NCBI GenBank assembly: GCA_947646735.1
Contig: CANTFK010000991.1
Coordinates: 124,001-188,000, forward strand
Length of the DNA: 64,000 nucleotides
Source: Peronospora farinosa
Lineage: Eukaryota; Oomycota; Peronosporomycetes; Peronosporales; Peronosporaceae
Reading direction: 5' to 3'
The notes under the pieces are model-generated. The model worked only from the letters and a program-made list of their open reading frames with translations. It did no database searches and was not told the origin of the DNA. The translations under genes were made by a program, and so were the position numbers. Each line of letters starts with the position of its first letter. Position 1 is the first letter of the stretch. Below are positions 29,307-40,873 of the stretch, piece after piece.

Positions 29307-30425
29307 TGTGGTGAAGTGGATTCAAATAAATTTATAATAAGACTCCAAACCACTCACTTTACCGGACTGCCGAATGTCAGATGGGGTACTTCGACGCCGC
29401 GTATGGAACTTCTCTCACCTTTTGTACCCGTCGGCTGGCGGATTGCACTCTTCGGAGGACTTGGTGATGATGTAGACGTCTGCCTTGAGGGAGGTAGACC
29501 TGGGGGGCCTCGAGTGGATATGCTTCACTCGGTGGGCCGGTAGGTGGCTACTCGATCGACCTTGTCGAGAGTGGGCTTAGAGCCAAATTCTTCAGGGAGC
29601 TTATTCCTGGCCTTTTCCTTCGTGTTTCAGGGGTATCAATCACCTGATCTTTCCTTTGCTCCCGGACCGTGAGGTGAAGGAGACCGCTTCCGATAGCGGG
29701 TCTTTGGGGGGGGTGGTGTTCGAGACGAAACCACAGGCCAAATAGATCCTGGAGCTCTATTCGCACTTGAACTTCGCTACACGACTGTCTTCAACGGGGG
29801 GGGGGGGGGCAAAATATATCCCTTACCCGGAACAGGCGTGTGGTCGACTCGAGTTCCTTAAAGGGCGACGAAGACGTGCCTAGTAGATCGCAAATTGAGT
29901 AGTATTTAATTTGGTATCATGCTTTAAAATTCCTTGCCTACAGCCCTGATTACTTGTTTTTACTGATTCTGAGTCCTTGTGTTGACCGGTTAGGAGTGGC
30001 AGAACCTCGAGGGACCCAGGTCAACCGGTGCGGGATCGGGTCTACCGATAAGGACCCAGGTCTACCAATGAGGGACCAGGTCTACCGATGAATACCAGGT
30101 CTAACGACGAGGAATCCAGGTCTATCAATGAGAGACTTAGTTCTATCAATGAGGGACTCAGGTCGACCGATGAGGGACCGAGTTCTACCAATACTGGACC
30201 GGGCCTTCCAAATGGAAACGTGGTTGACTCCTTTAGCTACCGATTAAACGGTACCCTGGCAATGATTTCACTTTTGTCCGTCCTCCCCAAATTGTTCTCC
30301 ACCAACGGTCGCTTCACCTCGAGATCCCCTGTCTTTCTGGTCTCCTGTCCCTGATACACGGTCTCTCATACCCCGAATTCAACTGTTCTCTGCGGTCTCC
30401 ATATTTCAACAAGCACTTCACCACA
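29307..30425 (-). mobile_element. TGTGG-type LTR-like repeat, copy 4 (reverse)
   Basis: 1119 bp with the clearest termini of the four: TGTGGTGAAGTG at the left and CACTTCACCACA at the right, a perfect 12-bp inverted pair. Collinear with copy 1 (both reverse). It holds a nine-unit minisatellite (29995-30195). It abuts the broken gag of Gyp-B. Flanks GTTTG and TTTTC do not match, so no target duplication is apparent. Confidence 0.65.
29995..30195 (-). repeat. Minisatellite inside TGTGG repeat copy 4
   Basis: About nine imperfect units of 20-22 bp, consensus close to GAGGGACCAGGTCTACCGAT. Related in sequence to the arrays at 1210-1340 and, more distantly, 2655-2866. Confidence 0.8.
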
Positions 30426-30544
30426 TTTTCCATACACGCAGAGTAAGCCCACTCTCGCTTTGCCACGCAAATTTGACATGGCATACGACACCAAGTATCA
30501 CATACTTCACGGACTCGTGTAACTATCGGCCCGTTACACCTGGA

Positions 30545-30700
30545 TAGTTCTTCTCCGCAGCTTTCAGCTCGTGAGATGTAAAGGCGATCACACGCCTACG
30601 TCCTACATTAGCCGTTTGTAACAGAGCACTAAAATCCGACGCTAAAAAGTTGGTTGGGATCAGGCAAAGCTAGATTTGGGGCATGAAGAAGCTTTTCTTT
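30545..30700 (-). pseudogene. Gypsy RNase H fragment
   Basis: A short degenerate stretch aligns with 56262-56430 of Gyp-E (shared AGTTCTTCTCCGCAGCTTTCAG-like block, GTAACAGAGCACT, and the CCGAC...GACGCTAAA segment), i.e. the RNase H part of pol on the minus strand. No frame survives. The following 30700-31112 shows nothing I can identify. Confidence 0.6.
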
Positions 30701-31112
30701 TAGCGCTAAAGAAAGAATTTTTGTGTTCTGCATGCCAACATGGTCCTACTACGGAAGTCTCTGTTGTTTGCATAGATATTCTGAAAAATGAATTACCCCC
30801 TTGAAGATTAAACAACCTAGACTATCGATTTGTTCACCAACACAATCTAGCGATCAGCTTGAAGACGCTGGTAACGAATGCATGAGTAGCATTGCGGCTC
30901 TGGTATTCTCAAGCTACACGTCGTGCAGCACACATACAGCAAATGAACCATCTCAGACAATCCTTTGCTCATCATAACGGCATAACAAGTAGCCGATTTA
31001 CTAGCTGTTGCTTTGCCAGAGCTCGTCTCACCATTTTTATACCCTCGTCGTTGTGTTTGTTGTTTCGCCTTCCTTGCAGAGACGACCAGTCGTCATTGGG
31101 GCTCACCTCAGC

Positions 31113-33479
31113 TTAGGGCTCCGGTAGCGCATGCCGACATGTTGGACACTCCATCTTGACCTGCATCCAGCCCTGAAGACACTCGCGGTGAAAAATATGG
31201 TCACACGGAGCGATCATGTAGTCTCGCGCTTCAATTTCCAGCTCTACCATACAGATCACGCAATCGATAGAACTGTCGCCGCCCTTGAGCAGCACCAACT
31301 GCTGCAGATCAATGCACCGTTCGTAGTTATATTTGACAGGCAGGAAACGCGCAGGTACGAAGAATCTCGGACCATGTCGCTGCTGCAGAGCCAATATACC
31401 CACTTGCAGACCCACCCACGCCGCCAGCAGAAAACAAAAATGCGAATCAATTTTGCTCTCGTACTGTGTAGATGCCCATTCAAACACATCCCATAAATAC
31501 ATTAGTGACAAGATTAACTCTACAGCGCATTTGTTTTGCGACATCCTTACCATTGGAAAGGCTGTTAAGAAACTATCCGGGCAGCCATAAAAGTACAGCG
31601 GCAAGAATAAGCGCAGTGCACTGATACCGTACAAGTATCCCAGGTCAAACGGGTTTCGTACCTCCCTGTAATATATGTGATATTAAAACTGATCACCACT
31701 TGCAGACCTTACATCACGCAAGACATTACAACACATACCTGTGGACATTGTGCACAATTTGGGGGACCCAAAACGAGTAGCAGATAAATACCAGCACGGG
31801 CAAGTGATTCTGCAATGACAAACAAGCAAAGGTTAGAAAAGTAACAACACAACCACCAATCTATCCCTGATCGCCAATGGTACCGAGAAATTGTAAAAAA
31901 TGCAAAGCCCAGCCAGAAGAGACAGGTAGAACCGCGAATAGAGCGTCGTGAGCTCGCGTCGAAGCGTAAGCCAGCCTTCCGAAAACCCCTGTGGTCTTCG
32001 TGCCTTCCAAATAATTAGCAGGTACCGCATTTCAAACACCGAGAAAATAATGAGTTTAACAAACGCGACAGAAGCAAATGCGGCAAATACGTTTTGCGCT
32101 ATAATGCCCACAGTCAAGTGGCCCAAGCACAGGTACGAGTCCACAATAGCCTGCTGTCCAATCGTCAGTAGCGACACCTTCGCCGCTGAAGCCTGAGTGC
32201 TAGAAATCTGCAGCTGTCGCAGCAGAAAGTAGATTTCAGCCATAGCGACAAATGTCATGATCACGGCGTAGCGTGATGCCTTGGCGAAAAACAAGTTAAG
32301 GTTCTCCTCTTGGAACGTCGTGTCCAGCTTCAAATACAGCCCACAGTTCACACTAGCCAGCGTTCCTTCTAGTTTCATATGACGCATTGATTTCTGCAGT
32401 GCTGTCGCCGCGTCGTCGTCCTCTTCTCCATCGCTCGCCGGTTTACTCGAATCATTCACCAATGTCATCTCCACAATACTCACACACTGGTCACTGAACG
32501 AGTCACTACTTCTGAATCGCGACACGTACGAGTATCGCGGAGGCGAAATGTCAATGGCCGCATACTCGTCTCTATTTTCCACTAAAGGCACACCATCTAG
32601 CCCATCCAAATTTATCAAGTCAGCTAGTGGTTGATGTGGCATGATCTCAAAATCACCCTTCCCGCCTCCTTCCTTCTCTACTTCTTCCTCCACACTATCC
32701 GGCGGTATTTCCGTCTCCAATTTCGTCAAATTCTCCTTTTCACTTCTCTTTTTCCGATATAAAATCTGCACACTCGAGTCGGGACTATTGCCAAAAAGTG
32801 TCAATTTGCCTAATTTTCTCAAAAAAACTCCTTGTACCGGTAAAATCGTAGCAGCTAGAGATGCCTGTTCCTCGTAAATAACCAATTGTCCCGTCACATA
32901 TGCCACCTCTTTCATCAACTCTTTCGATGCCGGTGTCTTCATTTTTAGAAATAACCATGTATGTCCTGTCTCCACTGGCTGTGTGTACTGCTGCACTTGA
33001 ATCTCTCGGTCGACCTTGAGGTATGGAATAATATCACTATCCACAGGTTTTTTCGCGTATTCGTTTGCAGCTAAAGAGTCCCATGTCCCAGAATAAATGC
33101 CCGTCACATTTAGTGGGGGTTCTGTATGGCGATAACCTGCTTGAGTCTGTAGTAGCATTTTGAGCTCCTGTACCTTTTGCACACGATCGGTATCATTGAA
33201 TGCATTGGACGGTAATGCATACCGGTTACGTCCTGAAGTACCGGTATTATCTCCTTGCCTTCTGTGACCGTCCCCCGCACGATTATCAAAAAATAGGACG
33301 AGGAAGCAGAGAAAGATGGCCATACTAAGTAACTGCATGCGCTGGCGCTGGAATTGTTGCTGGCGCCAATCTGCCTCCATTGCCGATAAATTCAAACCCA
33401 CGGGTTCAGTGCCATGTGGAGGACTCCCTCGTGGAGAATTAGCCCGTACAATCATGACGACACGCCCGTTCTCGCTCAT
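31113..33479 (-). CDS. Tul1/FLY1-like transmembrane RING E3 ubiquitin ligase, 3 exons
   Basis: Membrane-anchored E3 ligase of the Golgi/endosome quality-control type (Tul1/Dsc1 in fungi, FLY1 in plants). Exon 1 runs from ATG 33479 to about 31854, exon 2 is 31809-31739, exon 3 is 31665-31113; introns of about 44 and 73 bp have GT-AG ends and keep frame. Product about 750 aa: N-terminal anchor (LLSMAIFLCFLVLFF, residues about 48-62), a long lumenal region, a cluster of membrane helices from about residue 395, the family signature FWVPQIVHN, then YFYGCPD, GPRFFVPARFLP, and a C-terminal RING-H2: CVIC ... APCDHIFHRECL ... CPTCR. Divergent from the Smr gene, 202 bp apart. Confident in family, less in the exon 1 donor. 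Confidence 0.88.
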
Positions 33480-33681
33480 AATAATGGAGTGATGACTATT
33501 TAAAGAAAAAATGTTGCCGTTACTTCAGTCAGCAACTTTACTTGCAGCAACCGACAGTGGATGCAACTTCAGCAAGTGGTGTGATACACACGTTTATCGG
33601 ACTTAGTGAGCGGTCGTTTCACTTTATTAGTGGCTTCAAGATCAGCAAGTGTCGCTCTCTTCTTGGCAGCGCCTCTCTACT
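33480..33681. promoter_or_regulatory. Shared intergenic region of two divergent genes
   Basis: Only 202 bp separate the start codons of the RING ligase (-) and the CUE-Smr gene (+), so both promoters and 5' UTRs must lie here. A TTTAAAGAAAAAATG-like AT-rich patch occurs next to the ligase gene. No further element identified. Confidence 0.55.
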
Positions 33682-35636
33682 ATGCTTGGGTCCCAGACGT
33701 CAACGGATACATCATCTTGCTCGTCTTTATCTCCTCTTTCTTCTGATATGCTAAAATCATTGTCTTTGTCATTGTACAACTCACTAGAAGATGAAGACGC
33801 AGTTGATGCAAACCAAGTGGACCTTGTGCTTGAAATGACGGCAACTTTTGATTACGATGGATTTCAATTGCCGTCTAAAGTAACGCGAACTGAAGTGGAA
33901 CGTGCAATTAAATCATGTGGTGGCGATGTGGCAAGAGCGGTGGACGACGTGCTGAGTCTCGTGGCTATTAAGACGCTCAGTCAAGAGGACCAGCAGACAC
34001 TGGAGGAACGCCAAGGAAGTGCTAAATTACAGCTTACAGAGCTCTGTAGCGGTCTAGGATTGAGCCAAGAAACGTCATTCGTTGCAGCCCTAAAACAGCT
34101 GTCAGAGAGTGAGCAGAATGAGCTCCTTGCTACAAATGGGGCATTCGTGCAGCAGCTTTTGCTGAGTCTGGACCAAGATGACGACAGTGAAGAAGAAGAC
34201 GTCCATTCGTTGCAGTATTTGCTGCAAATGTACCCGGACTACAAGGCAGATATAGTGGAGGACGTGCTGGACAGTCATAATTATGATGTCGATAAGGCTG
34301 CAGACGCGCTGCACAATTTACAGGCGCTGAATCATGTGCAGAGTTATGCTACGGTTGTAAATGCCGATGCACGGACTGCATGGCAACAACGAGAATTGGC
34401 TCAGAATGGACCAAAAGTGGAATCGTTGGGACAGTTTCCTGAATTAGGGGCTACCAGCAAGACACTGCGGAAGAAATTGAAGAGGCAGCAGCGCAGAAAA
34501 GAAGAATTGCAACTGACGCCACATCAAAGACCGCCGCCAAAACCTTCGCCTTTGTCTGTAGAGTACCCCATGCTGCCGGCACGTACATACATGGCGACGG
34601 ACAAAAGGATGGCTGTGCACAATGCATGGGATCACCAGAACGCGACTCGTGGCCGTCCGGAGTCGGGCATTACGACTCAACTTAAGCTCGAACGGCTTCA
34701 AAAGCTACTGCCAAGCATTGATAGCAGCGTCATTCGGACTGTATGCTCGATCGTGCTTTTCATTCTTCTTATTTTCGTAGGGTATTCGCCGTTTAACCAT
34801 TTTTTTATCTGTTGTGCATACAGACGTTCATCCTAAACGGGTACAGTTCCGATGCTACAGAGGCAGCCTTACGTGAAGTATACAACATACCGCTGGCTGG
34901 AAACCAACTGCCTGCACCCACCGTGGCTGAGGAAGTGGAAATGGCAGCTGATGCGGAGCAGATGATTGCTGCTACCAGAAGCACTCATCAATCGTACTGT
35001 GGTAGTCGTACGGAGCACTGGACCATCGTTTCTAGCAAGCACAAGGTCAACGCAGCGAGAGAGACCCTCAGCAACCGCTACTGTGACGTCCTTGCATCGT
35101 TCAGGCGTGGTCAACACGTTCTTGCTGTTGACCGTATTCGAGAGTGAGCGGATTACTTTTCCTGTCGAACTTTTGTTTGTGGCAAACTCATCATGTAGTG
35201 TCTGATGTGCATAACAGATTGAGCAAAGCGCGTCGTGAACACCGCGATGCCCAACGTCAGTGGGCTCACGACTACTTCCTGGCGCACGAAGAGCATCTAA
35301 AGTAAGTCTGTGTAGATATATCTATTGGCGCATGTTTCTCATCTCAATCGAATGTGCATTTTGTTTTTGTTGCAAAACAGACACCAGCGGCCAATTGATC
35401 TGCACGGTATGATTGTGATGGAGGCCCTTTGGGTGGCTCGTGAAGCTATCGAGTACTGCCAGACGCATCGAATTCGTCGATGCTTGTTGATCTGCGGTGT
35501 AGGTCACCATTCGATCAACGGCAAACCACGCATCCTAACAGCGCTTCAGCTATCCTTAACCCGACGGCAGATCGCATCTCGCGAGCTTAATGGCGTGGTG
35601 ACGGTGTTTCCACTCCGTTCAACGGATTCGACCTGA
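33682..35636 (+). CDS. CUE-DUF1771-Smr protein (N4BP2-like), 4 exons
   Basis: 572-aa protein with ubiquitin-binding-like and nuclease-like modules. Exons 33682-34740, 34824-35143, 35218-35301 and 35381-35636; three introns (83, 74, 79 bp) have GT-AG ends and phases that fit exactly. Start chosen at ATG 33682. Residues about 165-215 (SLQYLLQMYPDYKADIVEDV ... ADALHNL) and 345-375 (LLPSIDSSVIRT ... ATEAALREVY) are CUE-type helices. DUF1771 follows (VNAARETLSNRYCDVLAS ... ARREHRDAQRQWAHDYFLAH), and the C-terminal Smr domain has IDLHGM and CGVGHHSINGKPRI. Smr domains act as nickases or RNA endonucleases; role here unproven. Confidence 0.85.
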
Positions 35637-36532
35637 TCAATATTGCGTTCGACTGACTATGTTTTCTACACTGACCACGATCTATCTCCAAGCATCGACT
35701 CGTGTAGATTCAGCTTGTTTTCAAACCGATCACAGCTCTTCTGTTGGATATTTGCTAAGATTTTTGGGAAGCACAGATCAGTTTCTGTCATACGCTTACC
35801 CTGAAGTGGCTTGTGCTTGAACCCTCCTGCTTTTCAGAATAGTGGCTCTTTGAATAACTGTTTGCTGTCGCTTTCTCTTCCAATCAAGTAACGCACAGTG
35901 AAGCGAGAAAGCGACAGCAAGCATTTGATCGTGTAGATTACTCGTGAATATAATGCTGAGTTTTATTTGACTCTAGGCAGTCTCGATGATGCCGATACGA
36001 ATCCTCATCACTATAGAAGATGAGGTGACCGATCAAGTACAGTAGCAATGTCTTGATATGACGAAAGAATTCGCAAGTGATTACAGTGAGGCATACCGTA
36101 ACGGGCAGGCGATACTTTGGTAGCAACTTTGTGAATGTAGCAGATCATCTATTTTGTGCGAGCTTGGGTACAGCATCCCACTCTATGCCTACACAATCCT
36201 TCCCTTTCGTTAAATGACATCATGTGGGCAAATCAACCTCCACATGCATCAATCTTCAAAGTCGCAACAGGGCAATGTCGTTTGGAAAATATGGCACCAA
36301 GATGATAGTTAGCCATAAAGATGGGAACGCACAGTGCAATGCCTGGCCGAATATGTCTGGATCGAGGTCAAAAATGGGCGACAATCCATACGCGTGCGTA
36401 CCATAGTACGCGTTTTATATCCGCTACATAGGAGCTGTTAGATCAGGAAGCAAAAGATCTTCCCCATGCATGCAACCATATCATTCCTCAATTTGCTCTT
36501 GATCTTCAATCACCGCTTCGTATATTGTCAAG
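35637..36532. other. Intergenic, nothing identified
   Basis: About 0.9 kb between the Smr gene and the first GST. Only short chance frames. No repeat or RNA gene recognised; it must include the 3' UTR on the left and the GST promoter on the right. Confidence 0.5.
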
Positions 36533-37207
36533 ATGACTATTAAGCTCTACGCCAACCTCGTTAGCCAACCCGCTCGTGCAGTCGAGTGGATCTTGCGTCT
36601 TAAGAAGCAGGACCACGAGTTGGTGGTCATGGATTTCGGCAGCCCCATTTTCAAATCGGCTGAGTTTCTAGCCTTGAACCCCAACGGACTGATCCCGGTC
36701 CTGCAAGATGGAGACTTTTCAGTGTTTGAAGGGAACGCCATCATGCAATACCTGGCTGAGAAATTTGGGTGGACGGATTTGTACCCGACCGATGCGAAGG
36801 CCCACGCCAAGGTGAACCAGTATTTGCACTGGCACCACACGAACGTTCGTCTTCTCACGCTCAAGGTGCTCGTGCCGTTGATGCACTCGAAACAAAACAT
36901 TGCCACCCCCGATGAAGCCGTGCTGATAAAGGACGCTTCGTCCCTCATTACGAAGCAAGCGGAGCTCGTGGAGAAGTTTCTAGTCAAAGACTTTGTGGCC
37001 GAGACGGACCAGCCGACGATCGCTGACTTTGCTGCCTATTGCGAGTTCGTGCAGATCGAATTCATGGGTATCAATGACTTTTCCAAGTACCCCAAGCTTT
37101 CTGCCTGGCTGAAACGCATGAAGGCTTTGCCGCACCACGACGAGGTCCACGAACCGTTGGACCAGGTCTTTACTACCATGGAACTCAAGACTAAGGCGAA
37201 GCAATAA
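36533..37207 (+). CDS. Glutathione S-transferase 1, 224 aa
   Basis: Soluble detoxification enzyme conjugating glutathione to electrophiles. The N-terminal thioredoxin-like domain (residues 1-80) has KLYANLVSQPARAVEWIL, with the Ser-x-Pro-x-Arg pattern of theta-like GSTs (Ser11 likely catalytic), the cis-proline in NPNGLIPVLQDGD, and the glutathione-binding FEGNAIMQYLAEK (usual Glu-Ser is Glu-Gly). The C-terminal helical domain (90-215) includes TIADFAAYCEF, the N-capping box motif. Single exon, ATG at 36533. The adjacent gene at 37384 is a clear tandem duplicate. Confidence 0.92.
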   Translation: MTIKLYANLVSQPARAVEWILRLKKQDHELVVMDFGSPIFKSAEFLALNPNGLIPVLQDGDFSVFEGNAIMQYLAEKFGWTDLYPTDAKAHAKVNQYLHWHHTNVRLLTLKVLVPLMHSKQNIATPDEAVLIKDASSLITKQAELVEKFLVKDFVAETDQPTIADFAAYCEFVQIEFMGINDFSKYPKLSAWLKRMKALPHHDEVHEPLDQVFTTMELKTKAKQ

Positions 37208-37383
37208 GATACTCGTATTCTCGCATGCACTGGAGCTTTTACAATGCTGCTACAGTTAAAGACAAATGCTATGTGATAATCGTACAACTTGAATAAAGCT
37301 TCGTCCCATTTGTCTCTCGTCGCACGTATTGACGCCTAACGGTGTTGTCCTCAAAAGACTCTTTGTTCAGTACCTCCTTTGAC

Positions 37384-38085
37384 ATGACGATGCTCAAGCT
37401 CTACGCAAATTTAATCAGCCAGCCAAGTCGTGCGGTTGAGTGGATTATGCGTGTGAAGAAACTGGATCATGAGCTTGCTTTGACTACGCATGGTAGTCAC
37501 ACGCTCACATCTGCCGAGTTTGTAGCTTTGAACCCTAACGGCCTTATCCCAGTGCTGCAAGATGGAGACTTTACATTGTTCGAGAGCAATGCTATTATGG
37601 TGTACCTGGCTGAGAAGTTTGACTGGCTGGACTTGTATCCGAAGGATATCCAGGCACACGCCAAGGTGAATGAGTATTTGCACTGGCACCACACGAACGC
37701 ACGTCTGATCACGTTGAAAGTGCTGCTTCCGCTCAAGCGTATAAAGCAACACAAACAGTATGAAGATGACGCTGTGCTGGTAAAAGAAGCTCCGACACTG
37801 ATTGGAAATCTGGTCAAGTTGATGGAGAAGTTTTTGGTAAAGGACTATATCGCCAATTCCGATGAGATCACGCTCGCGGACTTTGCTGCGTACTGCGAGT
37901 TTGTGCAGATTGAACTTATGGGCGTCTTCGATTTCACCGAGTATCCAAAATTCTCAGCGTGGATGCAGCGCATGAAGAAGGTACCGCTGCATGATGAGAT
38001 GCATGCCACGCTGGACGAGTTCCTATCTGATCTTAAGCTAAAAACCAAGGCCAAGGCCAAAGAAAAGTCTCTGGCGAGCTCATAA
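37384..38085 (+). CDS. Glutathione S-transferase 2, 233 aa
   Basis: Tandem paralogue of the preceding GST, 176 bp downstream. ATG 37384 is chosen because it aligns with the start of GST1 (MTMLKLYANLISQPSRAVEW against MTIKLYANLV). Catalytic-type Ser and Arg are kept, NPNGLIPVLQDGD carries the cis-proline, and FESNAIMVYLAEKF has the canonical Glu-Ser glutathione-binding pair that GST1 lacks. TLADFAAYCEF is the helical N-cap box. The C-terminus is ten residues longer and Lys/Ala-rich. Substrate preference may differ between the pair. Confidence 0.92.
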   Translation: MTMLKLYANLISQPSRAVEWIMRVKKLDHELALTTHGSHTLTSAEFVALNPNGLIPVLQDGDFTLFESNAIMVYLAEKFDWLDLYPKDIQAHAKVNEYLHWHHTNARLITLKVLLPLKRIKQHKQYEDDAVLVKEAPTLIGNLVKLMEKFLVKDYIANSDEITLADFAAYCEFVQIELMGVFDFTEYPKFSAWMQRMKKVPLHDEMHATLDEFLSDLKLKTKAKAKEKSLASS

Positions 38086-38269
38086 GAGTACGCAGCAGGT
38101 GTAGCTCACGGAGGGAGGAAGAAGGCTGCAGATTAATGCTTTATTAACGAGCCTAACAGATTCAAAGTTCTCTGTTTGTCAATTTAGCTTATTAACGGTG
38201 CCAAGCACGTCACATTTACCTTCTAGCCGCTCCCGACGACGGTAACAACCCATATAGACATAATGACAC

Positions 38270-40873
38270 TTATATTTCCACCTCGGAGTGAAGCTTCTTG
38301 TAAAGTGCTTCGAGCTCTCGAGCTACCTCCTTCTTTTCGTCGAGGTCCGTCTCCGGTTGCGCTTCCAATTCGTGGCGTTTATTGGTCAGCTCTAGGATCC
38401 GTTGATACAGCTTCACGACGGTTGTCTTGGAAGCATCCGATCGATACTTGGCGGCCGAGGCACCAGCGTTGGCTGGATTCACATCACTATCGCCCATGGC
38501 GCTGTAATCCTGGCTACTTGAGTCCACAGACAAACAAATACTTTCCTCCGTAGGACGTAGATCCTCCGGACGCAGCAACGAACCGAAACTGAGAGCCAAC
38601 TCATACATGGAGTCAAGCCCGTCCTCATCGTCCGCAACGCTCACCGTTCGCTGTCCCAAGTTGGTGGTCTGGGCCTTATTCACAAACGGAGGCAAGGATT
38701 CATCAGTCAGAGCGTCGTGGCCTTGCGAGTGTGTGCTGTTGTCCGGGCTACAGAAAAATGATGGCAGCCTTAGACCACGACCATTTGCTGAGTCTTCCAA
38801 GCTACTAGTTCGTCGGCGCCGGGGATTTGACGGCAAAGTCTTTGCCTTTTCCAGCTCAAAGTCAAAAATTGGAGCCTCTGTTGTGACTTGTTCACGAAAT
38901 TTTGCCTCCTGCTCCGCCCATAGCTGCACTTGCAGTTGCTCCAGTTGCGTAAGTGGTCGATCAGTCGAAAGCGATGGAGGCAGCATTCTACGTGAGAATT
39001 CAACCTTCGGTTTTCTGCGTCTAGCCTGCTGTTGTTGTTGTACTGGATACGACGCTGGGTCTCTTTCATATTTATGACTGACTCGACCAGGTTTCTCCAT
39101 CTGCTTCGTGTGTCGTGCTAAGTGGCTCGACGTGAGTAACGAAGGGTACATGCCCGAGGTAGCGCTACCGTAATTTGACTCGCTGTATTCGCCGCTACTA
39201 AATGAGTCCTCTCGTTCCGCGCCGTACTTATTCGGTTCCTGTTGAAGCTGGCAGCGATGCATCAGTGCCTCCTGCTGTTGTTGCTGGCGCTTTAAGAGTC
39301 GCCGTTTGTTCTGCTGCTGCTGCAAAGCACGCTGTTGACGCTGGAGTGCTCGCTTCTGCTCGTCGTCGCGATACTGCGGAGGCGAAACACCATAGGTCTC
39401 GTGGTCGTACATGTCTGGATTCCTCGGGTCGTATCTCCTGTCGTCGCGCCTTCTTTCGCACAACGGAGGTTCGTCATACTCACTAAAGTCGTTCGTGTAG
39501 TCTAGGCCCACATCAGCATAGTCAATACTATTTGTACGCTCGAACTCTGCATCTGAGTCTTGGAAGCTGCTATTTTGGCTGTATATCTCTTCGTAGCTAT
39601 TGCTGTACGGTCCTCGTTCACCAGAATGCTGACGATAGTCACTACGGCTCTCATATTCATCACTGTCAAGACTGTATTTGCTACGATGACGCGGAGACGA
39701 ACCCTTGTCACTTCTTGTATTGTACTGGTAGCCTGGAGCACGCACGCTCACCACAGGCACGCCGTCATCATTGACACTGATGTCTGAGTACTGCTCGCTG
39801 GGCGGCAGGTCCTCAAATACTGATGGGTCCGTGCTTTGAGCACACCTTGTGCAAACGCGAATCTTTCTAGCCCCCTGATTAGGAATCAACACCTCCCACT
39901 CCATACTGCACGCAGAAGCACATACTACTTCACCACACTTGCGGCATCGTGCCTTCCGTGTAATCAGTCCAAACTTGGCCGAGCATAAGTTACAGCGCTT
40001 ACGTTGGCTTTTAAGTACAAGCTCTAGATCTCCAAGGAAACGTTGCGTACCAAGTCGCCTTCGCGTGATTAGATTCTGTAAATCTGCAATGCTTGATAGT
40101 CTCTTCTTCTGGATCGTCATGTACAGTGCACTTGGTACCTTTACGCTGCTCTTCATGTTGACCTGTGCACTGAATATAACGTCCACCAAGCCAGGTCTCT
40201 CACTCTCTACAAACACGTAGCCCGTGTGGTAATAACTGCCGCGAACAAGGCCGTAGTCGCTTAATTCCGGACAACAAGGTAGCTTAATAGAGTGGTAAGA
40301 ACGCACCCAGCCTCGACGGCCACTCACGTCCATAAAAGTACTTTGACACTCCACCGTAAGAAAGTCGCGGTTTTTCATTAGTTTCGATGGCACGTCCATG
40401 GCAAACCACTTGACGGTGACCTGATTAGCGTTAAGCATCTTGCTCGCACCTCTACGATTCTTTCCAGTGTTATTTGTGGGATCGTTCAGCAGAACTGGGT
40501 CCTGCAGCGCGTATAGTAATTGACTGTCCAATATGTCGGCGTCCCAAGTAACACATTCAGCGACCTTCTCGTCCGTCGAGAGATCGAAAAAGTCAGCAAC
40601 CTCATCAAGTGTAGATTGAATCGTGGTCGCCCCACAGCCGTACGTAATGGATTCCCCCACGACACTTTCGGGATATCGAGCTTCACCCTTGTACATTTGC
40701 ACTCCTCGATATGTACCTGCTTCCTCCCATCGCACGGGTCCTTTATTGCTACGTGTAGCATCGACCAGAGCTTGAGCTGACTCTTTGGCTTTCCCGACAA
40801 GATGTTGCTCCTCACGTTGCGTGAGCTCCGGGCACTTGAAAAAGCGCGGCGGTAGAGGCAACGATTTGGTCAT
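38270..40873 (-). CDS. START and FYVE domain protein, 867 aa
   Basis: Large single-exon gene; ATG at 40873-40871 (MTKSLPLPPRFF). Residues about 45-280 form a START-like lipid-binding domain as in many oomycete proteins (WEEAGTYRGVQMYKGE, DEVADFFDLSTDE, RDFLTVECQSTFMDVSGRRG, RSYHSIKLP, SGYYHTGYVF-like region). A FYVE zinc finger follows (about 290-350): CNLCSAKFGLITRKARCRKC ... CASAC ... VCTRC, the eight Cys needed for two zinc ions, with RKARCRKCGEVVC standing where the PI3P-binding R(R/K)HHCR motif normally lies. The middle is disordered and Gln/Arg/Ser-rich; the last 60 residues are a coiled coil (VVKLYQRILELTNKRHELEA). Probably endosomal lipid sensing. Confidence 0.88.
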   Translation of the reverse strand: MTKSLPLPPRFFKCPELTQREEQHLVGKAKESAQALVDATRSNKGPVRWEEAGTYRGVQMYKGEARYPESVVGESITYGCGATTIQSTLDEVADFFDLSTDEKVAECVTWDADILDSQLLYALQDPVLLNDPTNNTGKNRRGASKMLNANQVTVKWFAMDVPSKLMKNRDFLTVECQSTFMDVSGRRGWVRSYHSIKLPCCPELSDYGLVRGSYYHTGYVFVESERPGLVDVIFSAQVNMKSSVKVPSALYMTIQKKRLSSIADLQNLITRRRLGTQRFLGDLELVLKSQRKRCNLCSAKFGLITRKARCRKCGEVVCASACSMEWEVLIPNQGARKIRVCTRCAQSTDPSVFEDLPPSEQYSDISVNDDGVPVVSVRAPGYQYNTRSDKGSSPRHRSKYSLDSDEYESRSDYRQHSGERGPYSNSYEEIYSQNSSFQDSDAEFERTNSIDYADVGLDYTNDFSEYDEPPLCERRRDDRRYDPRNPDMYDHETYGVSPPQYRDDEQKRALQRQQRALQQQQNKRRLLKRQQQQQEALMHRCQLQQEPNKYGAEREDSFSSGEYSESNYGSATSGMYPSLLTSSHLARHTKQMEKPGRVSHKYERDPASYPVQQQQQARRRKPKVEFSRRMLPPSLSTDRPLTQLEQLQVQLWAEQEAKFREQVTTEAPIFDFELEKAKTLPSNPRRRRTSSLEDSANGRGLRLPSFFCSPDNSTHSQGHDALTDESLPPFVNKAQTTNLGQRTVSVADDEDGLDSMYELALSFGSLLRPEDLRPTEESICLSVDSSSQDYSAMGDSDVNPANAGASAAKYRSDASKTTVVKLYQRILELTNKRHELEAQPETDLDEKKEVARELEALYKKLHSEVEI

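Noticed and set aside
39202..39486. Plus-strand frames opposite the START-FYVE gene
   Set aside because: Antisense shadows of the Gln/Arg/Ser-rich low-complexity region; no independent evidence.
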